Source: Bacteroidales bacterium UBA1176 (GTDB lineage: Bacteria > Bacteroidota > Bacteroidia > Bacteroidales > WCHB1-69). Taken from it: a stretch of 37,684 nucleotides of DNA. The notes under the pieces were generated by a model that saw only the letters and a program-made list of their open reading frames with translations, did not search any database and was not told where the DNA came from. Location of the stretch: positions 30,359 through 68,042 of the forward strand of contig DBYW01000041.1 of assembly GCA_002311645.1 (NCBI GenBank). The letters run 5' to 3'. Numbering within the stretch: the stretch's first letter is position 1; each line of letters begins with the position of its first letter. Positions 34,715 to 37,684 of the stretch are shown piece after piece. The translations under genes were made by a program, and so were the position numbers.

Positions 34715-34749
34715 GTTTTTAGGTTGCAAAAATAAGCATTATTAAAAAC
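34715..34749 (+). repeat. Array repeat 6
   Basis: Identical to the consensus. It cuts the insert 5 sequence just before the point where the MSEE gene starts in inserts 2 and 7. Confidence 0.95.
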
Positions 34750-34818
34750 TAGAAAAAAGCGCATACGGCCAGATACGCAACCAGTACAATGATGATGATT
34801 TTTGCTTTTTTTATTCAT
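34750..34818 (-). pseudogene. Insert 6: frameshifted membrane peptide gene (MNKK family)
   Basis: The ATG at 34818 begins M-N-K-K as in insert 9, but the following A-run has seven A rather than six. Removing one A restores MNKKAKIIIIVLVAYLAVCA and two more residues before a TAG, a small single-span membrane peptide like that in insert 9. As written, the frame reads on as S-K-N-H-H-H-C and through the repeat. It could be decay, a slippage-controlled switch, or an assembly error in a homopolymer. Confidence 0.55.
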
Positions 34819-34858
34819 AATAATGTTTTTGTTTTAGTTTTTTTTGTTTCTTTGCATC

Positions 34859-34942
34859 GTCTCTTTGAGACAGAAAAAAGATCACGCCGGTCGAGTATTG
34901 TCGAAAAGGTCATTCAGTTGCGAAAGGATGATCTTTTTTTTT
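34859..34942 (+). ncRNA. Insert 6 structured small RNA
   Basis: Homologue of the insert 4 RNA. Near-consensus -7 box TTTCTTTG (34847-34854), 5' hairpin GTCTCTTTGAGAC (34859-34871), inner hairpin TCGA/TCGA (where insert 4 has CCGA/TCGG), and closing stem GATCA/TGATC (where insert 4 has GGTCA/TGGCC) ending in about ten T. Base pairs are kept although bases differ. The MNKK peptide gene is divergent upstream. Confidence 0.55.
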
Positions 34943-34943
34943 A

Positions 34944-34989
34944 TTATTGCGCTGTGATGCAGTACTGAAGGAACTGTGCAGACTCTTTC
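34944..34989 (-). pseudogene. Insert 6: last 14 codons of a gene
   Basis: Minus-strand frame K-E-S-A-Q-F-L-Q-Y-C-I-T-A-Q then stop; homologous to the end in insert 4 and cut at the same codon. Confidence 0.6.
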
Positions 34990-35024
34990 GTTTTTAGGTT
35001 GCAAAAATAAGCATTATTAAAAAC
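34990..35024 (+). repeat. Array repeat 7
   Basis: Identical to the consensus. Confidence 0.95.
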
Positions 35025-35200
35025 TTGATCTTGAGCGGGTTCTTGTAACGCTCCAGCAGGGCCTCCATGAAGAGGCAGAAGGTTTCATAGCCTCCGGAGT
35101 CCCGTAGCTGTTCAAACTCGTCCTTCACGGACTGGCTCACGCGACCGGTGATCTGCACGATGCGCGACTTCTGTTCGATGTTTTCTCTTTCTTCTGACAT
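34994..35200 (-). pseudogene. Insert 7, part b: RHH-like small protein, 3' end cut by repeat
   Basis: Starts at the ATG of MSEERENIEQ (35200), shares the QITGRVSQSVKDEF and GYETFCLFMEALLERYKNP blocks with insert 2 and runs into repeat 7, adding F-L-I-M-L-I-F-A-T from the repeat before its stop. About 60 native residues remain. Probable ribbon-helix-helix DNA-binding protein, truncated at nearly the same place as its homologue in insert 2. It is divergent from the small RNA promoter at 35238-35245. Confidence 0.65.
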
Positions 35201-35246
35201 TTTTTTTGGTTTTTGGTGTTGTGTGTCAATATTTTTGTATCTTTGC

Positions 35247-35323
35247 GCCGTTGTTGACGACGGCAAAAAAGTTTGCGCTGGATATAGGCAAGGCTACGGC
35301 TCCTATGTGGTGCAAACTTTTTT
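35247..35323 (+). ncRNA. Insert 7 structured small RNA with terminator stem
   Basis: -7 box TATCTTTG (35238-35245) with the block shared by inserts 2 and 5 upstream, then a 5' hairpin GCCGTTG/CGACGGC (35247-35264), then a perfect 12-pair closing stem AAAAAAGTTTGC (35265-35276) with GCAAACTTTTTT (35312-35323) around an inner ATAGG/CCTAT hairpin. This is the same architecture as in inserts 4 and 6 with unrelated sequence. Its last 20 bases are antisense to the end of the LPD3-like gene (stop at 35303). Confidence 0.55.
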
Positions 35324-35667
35324 GTTTACCTCTATGTTGTAGTAAAACTTTCCTCCCTTCTGGAACTGCACAGAAAGACGGACGCACTCCTTCTTTCCGT
35401 CAATGACACAAAAACATTTGAAATTCAGGTATCCTATGACGGATGCAGAGTCGCCTGATTTTCTTTCCCCGAAATTATTGTATGTTGCATATTTCACTAT
35501 TTCAGGAAGTATTCTCGACACTGCCGCTTTCTTCATATACATAGCCTCACCGTATGCCGTCTTTCTGCAAGACTTAACGCTTATGGTCACAGGTATAAAC
35601 AGATCATCGTTTATGATCACGCTTCCGCTGTAGTTCTTGCGTAAATAATCAAAAACCTTTAGTCTTA
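35303..35667 (-). pseudogene. Insert 7, part a: 3' part of an LPD3-like polyvalent-protein gene
   Basis: The minus-strand frame is open from the edge of repeat 8 to TAG at 35303, about 120 residues without a natural start. Blocks I-I-N-D-D-L-F-I-P-V-T-I, RILPEIVKYATYNN, then VRLSVQFQKGGKFYYNIEV match the pattern of the LPD3 domain (large polyvalent-protein-associated domain 3), which occurs at the C-termini of polyvalent proteins from phages and conjugative elements, often beside nuclease toxins. It is the longest such piece in the array. The family assignment is from memory. Confidence 0.55.
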
Positions 35668-35702
35668 GTTTTTAGGTTGCAAAAATAAGCATTATTAAAA
35701 AC
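35668..35702 (+). repeat. Array repeat 8
   Basis: Identical to the consensus; the last perfect copy before the decayed right end. Confidence 0.95.
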
Positions 35703-35964
35703 CAATATGGGTACCTCCGGTTGGGACACCCTCTACACCTGTGGTTCGGTTATCTATGACAATGGCGGTTCCACTGGAAACTACTCCAATAGCGTCAGCT
35801 CCTATCTGGTCCTCTATCCTGAACAACCGGGTAGCTTTGTGCAGATACACGGCACCTTGATGGCCGAGAGCAGCAGCTATGACTATCTGATCATCTATGA
35901 CGGCGTGGGCACTGCCAACCAAATCCTGAAAACCAATCAGAGTTCAGGTGCATTGTGTTTTTAG
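35701..35964 (+). pseudogene. Insert 8: CUB-like domain fragment of a surface protein
   Basis: A frame open from the repeat edge (K-T-N-M-G-T-S-G-W) ends at a TAG of repeat 9. Blocks TLYTCGSVIYDNGGSTGNYS, then S-Y-L-V-L-Y-P and YDYLIIYDGVG are characteristic of CUB-like domains in large Bacteroidota T9SS cargo proteins. The piece stops after SSGALC, inside the domain (about 85 residues from the first ATG at 35707). The gene start and the rest of the protein are missing. It is the second piece in the array that looks like host-type surface protein. Confidence 0.7.
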
Positions 35965-36066
35965 GTTGCAAAAATAAGCATTATTAAAACAAAATTTTGC
36001 GCTCATCCAGAACCAAATGCACAGTATCGCTAATACTGTGATGATGATTTTTGCTTTTTTATTCAT
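35944..36066 (-). CDS. Insert 9: small membrane peptide (MNKK family), fused to repeat
   Basis: From the ATG at 36066 the frame reads MNKKAKIIITVLAILCIWFW and a few more residues, a basic start and one membrane span, like a short toxin or membrane peptide. It then passes through repeat 9 in the only reverse frame that the repeat leaves open (N-N-A-Y-F-C-N-L-K-T) and stops in insert 8. About 25 residues are native. The intact homologue in insert 6 (allowing for its frameshift) ends about two residues after the span, so this copy may be only slightly shortened. It is divergent from the RNA promoter at 36097-36104. Confidence 0.45.
   Translation of the reverse strand: MNKKAKIIITVLAILCIWFWMSAKFCFNNAYFCNLKTQCT
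35957..35990 (+). repeat. Array repeat 9 (one-base deletion)
   Basis: 34 bases; the final A-run has four A before the C instead of five. Otherwise consensus. Confidence 0.93.
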
Positions 36067-36108
36067 ATTATTATGATTTTGTGTTGATTTTTTTTGTTTA
36101 TTTGCATC

Positions 36109-36224
36109 GTTGTTGTGCCAATTGCCATATACCATCCAACCCTGCTTTATTGTTGGTGGTACAAATGGGAATGATCGCAGGAATCATTTGGGACTTGGGC
36201 AATCCCACCACAATAACTTTTTCT
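36109..36224 (+). ncRNA. Insert 9 candidate small RNA
   Basis: The -7 box TTTATTTG (36097-36104) and the following GCATCGT are the same as in insert 4. The downstream sequence differs but again folds: a long stem of the TTGTTGGTGG type (about 36161) against CCACCACAA, enclosing GGG/CCC and AATGAT/ATCATT, then a T-rich stretch (36217-36223). Its 3' part is antisense to the last codons of the toxin-like gene ending at 36184. Confidence 0.42.
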
Positions 36225-36487
36225 TCTTGATCTCGCTTGCCCTTCTCGGTTGAGCCGTCTTGACCTCCCAAAATCCGTCTTTTATAGAATAATTCAGTGC
36301 TATTGCCGCCGTATGGCTTAGTTTATCGTTATACACGACCAGCAAAAGAGAGTCTCCGGATCCTTGGCGTATCTGGTTGTAGTTGTCCACAACGAATTTC
36401 ACATAGTCAAACGCGCTCATCCCTATTTGCTCCAGTTCCTTTTTGTGAACGTTAGAAATGTGCACAATATGATCGCTGGTAATGTAG
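36184..36487 (-). pseudogene. Insert 9: 3' part of a barnase/EndoU/RelE-like toxin gene
   Basis: The minus-strand frame is open from repeat 10 to TGA at 36184, about 100 residues. Blocks HIVHISNVHKKELEQIG, FVVDNYNQIRQGSGDSLLLV, AAIALNYSIKDGFWEVKTAQ and KKKLLWW fit the nuclease-like C-terminal domains of MuF and polyvalent proteins in Bacteroidota mobile elements: a histidine early, N-x-I-R in the middle and the N-Y ... F-W-x-V-K-T-A core. Its second half aligns with insert 2a. The start is missing. Confidence 0.6.
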
Positions 36488-36523
36488 GTTTTTAGGTTGC
36501 AAAAATAAGCATTATTTAAAAAC
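36488..36523 (+). repeat. Array repeat 10 (one-base insertion)
   Basis: 36 bases, one extra T in the ATTATT part. It is followed by a 69-base AT-rich insert with imperfect GACTT/GACTTT tandem units and AATCGCAAA near both ends; no gene. Confidence 0.93.
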
Positions 36524-36592
36524 CGCAAAACGTTAATCGCAAAAAGACTTAAGACTTGAGACTTTAGACTTTTTTCGTAAATCGCAAATCGC

Positions 36593-36627
36593 GTTTTCAG
36601 GCTGCAAGAATAAGCATTGTTTAAAAC
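36593..36627 (+). repeat. Array repeat 11 (diverged end copy)
   Basis: 35 bases with five substitutions relative to the consensus (GTTTTCAGGCTGCAAG at the start, CATTGTTTAAAAC at the end). The terminal inverted pair GTTTT/AAAAC is kept. Right edge of the array. Confidence 0.88.
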
Positions 36628-36642
36628 TCCGCCCGAAGGCGG
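36618..36642 (-). terminator. Possible terminator after hicB
   Basis: On the minus strand CCGCC/GGCGG (36642-36629, tetraloop TTCG) is followed by AGTTTT in repeat 11. It begins 47 bases after the hicB stop. Confidence 0.35.
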
Positions 36643-36688
36643 TTGGGTCTGTCACAATAGAAAGAAATAGAATATAGAAAAAACAGCA

Positions 36689-37036
36689 TCACGCAAGTTG
36701 CGATTTCACCGCTGCCTCAATGGCATTGCGGATGTAGGCGTTCAGGCTAATGCCACGCTCTGCGGCTATTTCCGAAGCCTTAGCATGAAGGTCTTGGGGA
36801 ATTCGTATGTTGAAACTCCCACTATACGACTTGTGAACCGGCAGGTTGTTTTCCTCACAGTAAAGAATATAGTCGTCAACAGCATTGTGGAAGTCCTTTT
36901 CGAGTTCCGCGACATCACGTCCCTCGTAGGAAATCAACGTCTTTTTGTCCAGTCCCAAGACTTTCCCATATAACGAAAGGTCATCGGGTTCAATCTCGAC
37001 ACTTCCAATAAACCCTTTGTATTTCAATGTATTCAT
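36689..37036 (-). CDS. hicB: HicB family antitoxin
   Basis: A 115-residue antitoxin with the HicB fold at the N-terminus (KYKGFIGSVEIEPDDL, then GKVLGLDKKTLISYEG, then LEKDFHNAVDDYI) and a C-terminal ribbon-helix-helix (FNIRIPQDLHAKASEIA, then NAYIRNAIEAAV), so it can bind both toxin and operator. The start at 37036 (MNTLKYKG) is set by family alignment; the longer open frame upstream to 37300 belongs to other sequence. The matching hicA lies 5 bases upstream but only its last 33 codons survive, so the antitoxin is an orphan. Confidence 0.88.
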   Translation of the reverse strand: MNTLKYKGFIGSVEIEPDDLSLYGKVLGLDKKTLISYEGRDVAELEKDFHNAVDDYILYCEENNLPVHKSYSGSFNIRIPQDLHAKASEIAAERGISLNAYIRNAIEAAVKSQLA

Positions 37037-37041
37037 ATCTT

Positions 37042-37140
37042 TTAAATTAATTTGTTGTCTGTCAAAATAACCACCACATCCTTTATTGTCTTGCTTTTCA
37101 AGACAGAGGTGGGGTGTGGCTTGTGAATGGTGATTTTCAC
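37042..37140 (-). pseudogene. hicA remnant (3' end only)
   Basis: The minus-strand frame reads VKITIHKPHPTSVLKSKTIK and on to a stop at 37042, matching the second half of HicA, in which the HxPHP segment and the L-K-x2-T-I-K-D helix are typical. The N-terminal part with the catalytic region is not found; upstream sequence (37141-37180) does not continue the frame sensibly and a different plus-strand ORF begins there. Confidence 0.6.
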
Positions 37141-37178
37141 CCTGATCGAAAAACTGTTTTTCCGCGATTGACATCAAA

Positions 37179-37340
37179 ATGGTTTTCAGACCGCAAATAA
37201 AACTCATTGGTCTGCTCGGAATGTTGTTCTGCATTTGCCTCGGCACGTCGAATGCCCAGCAAGTTACGGTGAAACGACACGTGCCGGAATTCAACTCCAT
37301 TTACAACAAATCGTTACTGAATACTGCAACGGAACGCTAA
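37179..37340 (+). CDS. Short ORF with signal peptide, probable 5' fragment
   Basis: A 53-residue frame: MVFRPQIKLIGLLGMLFCIC and then L-G-T-S-N-A-Q form a complete Sec signal peptide ending in N-A-Q, the usual Bacteroidota cleavage context. About 25 mature residues follow (V-T-V-K-R-H-V-P-E-F) before TAA. It probably represents the 5' end of a larger secreted-protein gene cut short next to the convergent YitT gene, which ends at 37337 (4-base overlap). Confidence 0.45.
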   Translation: MVFRPQIKLIGLLGMLFCICLGTSNAQQVTVKRHVPEFNSIYNKSLLNTATER

Positions 37341-37684
37341 CGCTGGTCCACGTGTTTCTTGAGCTTTTTCTTGTCCTTGATCCAGAAACCGTACACCTCG
37401 CTCACATTGCCGGCGGTGATGAACGCGTTGATGTTGTTCTTGTTGATGAAGGCCATCAGCTGGGTGAACTCATCCTTGGTAAGCAAGCTCTCCAACTCGA
37501 TGCTGGGCTCGTTGGTGTAACCGCCAATCACCTCGTACAGAGTGCAGCCCCGCACCAGCTCGTCAATGATGTAGCGGCGGATGCGGTCGTAGTCCTTGGA
37601 GACAATGCAGACACGCTTCTTGTTGTTGAGACCGGCCGTGAAATAGTCCACCACCAGACCGTTGATCCAGGTGCCGATGAGGCC
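37337..37684 (-). CDS. YitT/DUF2179 family membrane protein (partial)
   Basis: The C-terminal part of a YitT-family protein whose 5' end lies beyond the window. Visible are the end of the membrane region (G-L-I-G-T-W-I-N-G-L-V-V-D) and the cytoplasmic DUF2179 domain (CIVSKDYDRIRRYI, RGCTLYEVIGGYT, FIKNK-like INKNNINAFITAGNVSEVYG). Family members are integral membrane proteins of unclear function. The frame is open to the window edge. Confidence 0.85.
   Translation of the reverse strand, partial: GLIGTWINGLVVDYFTAGLNNKKRVCIVSKDYDRIRRYIIDELVRGCTLYEVIGGYTNEPSIELESLLTKDEFTQLMAFINKNNINAFITAGNVSEVYGFWIKDKKKLKKHVDQR

Larger units (their letters stand above)
33117..36627. repeat. Interspersed 35-bp repeat array with gene-fragment inserts
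   Basis: Eleven copies of a ~35-base repeat, all in one orientation, separate inserts of 183, 485, 324, 161, 270, 240, 643, 254, 497 and 69 bases. The repeat begins GTTTTTAGGTTGC and ends GCATTATTAAAAAC; its ends form a 7-bp inverted repeat (GTTTTTA/TAAAAAC) and TGC/GCA mirror each other around an AAAAATAA centre. Copies 1-8 are identical; copy 9 lacks one A, copy 10 has one extra T, copy 11 has five substitutions. Inserts are pieces of unrelated genes in both orientations, most cut in mid-frame. No recombinase gene is in the window. This has the look of a cassette or capture array, not of dispersed insertion into pre-existing genes. Confidence 0.95.

Noticed and set aside
33117..36627. CRISPR array
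   Set aside because: The repeat length (35) and GTTTT...AAAAC ends are CRISPR-like, but inserts are 69-643 bp, highly unequal, and encode recognisable gene pieces; no cas gene is present.
33117..36627. Integron cassette array
   Set aside because: The repeat lacks the RYYYAAC...GTTRRRY order of attC sites, the inserts are gene fragments in mixed orientation, and no integron integrase is visible.
37181..37200. Possible twelfth repeat copy
   Set aside because: GTTTTCAG and GCAA match repeat 11 but the rest does not align without gaps; too weak to count.

Overview
The window looks like chromosome of an anaerobic member of the Bacteroidales (Bacteroidota). The reasons are type IX secretion (T9SS) and gliding-type C-terminal domains, a FISUMP-domain surface protein, a DUF4831 protein, Bacteroidota-style -7 promoter boxes (TAnnTTTG) just upstream of several genes, an almost complete lack of strong Shine-Dalgarno sites, and an [FeFe]-hydrogenase-like sensor cluster. 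No rRNA or tRNA genes were seen. I would not name a genus.

Positions 1-32,800 are a conventional, densely coding segment. It opens with a cluster of extragenic palindromes (21-206). Next come lptE and a sigma-54 activator (minus strand), divergent from a plus-strand run: Zn-metallopeptidase, DUF4831 protein, lipoprotein, TIGR01212 radical SAM protein and a lipid kinase. A beta-mannosidase-like lipoprotein and a DUF3298 lipoprotein (minus) precede gltX (plus). Two tandem paralogous surface proteins (choice-of-anchor L, PKD, gliding-type C-terminus) and the RNA-binding protein Tex follow. On the minus strand lie a 1592-residue Fn3/FISUMP surface protein with a small T9SS-tailed protein upstream of it, a putative Mn exporter, and a three-gene redox/regulatory cluster (hydrogenase-like Fe-S protein, RsbW-like ATPase, DRTGG protein). 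A short UvrA paralogue, an M20 dipeptidase, a Sel1-repeat protein and a Maf pyrophosphatase close this part.

Positions 33,117-36,627 are quite different and are the main discovery candidate. Eleven copies of a ~35-bp repeat, all in the same orientation, separate ten inserts of 69-643 bp. The first eight copies are identical; the last three are progressively altered. The inserts are not whole genes. They are gene pieces cut at one or both ends by the repeat, in mixed orientation and from unrelated sources: a T9SS sorting domain, a CUB-like adhesin piece, a piece of a secreted protein, and several 3' ends that resemble C-terminal toxin/polyvalent-protein domains (LPD3-like and barnase/EndoU/RelE-like). 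Six inserts share one layout: the 3' end of a toxin-like gene, met tail-to-tail by a short promoter-plus-terminator RNA unit, then the 5' end of a divergent small gene of one of two types (a ribbon-helix-helix-like protein starting MSEE, or a membrane peptide starting MNKK). Two of the RNA units differ by compensatory base-pair changes, which supports real RNA structure. The array is neither CRISPR nor an ordinary integron by its geometry, and no recombinase is visible in the window.

Positions 36,628-37,684 hold a HicB antitoxin with a decapitated HicA, a short signal-peptide ORF, and the C-terminal part of a YitT/DUF2179 membrane protein running off the window end.

Family assignments come from reading the sequence by eye. 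Those in the array are the least certain, because only fragments are present.
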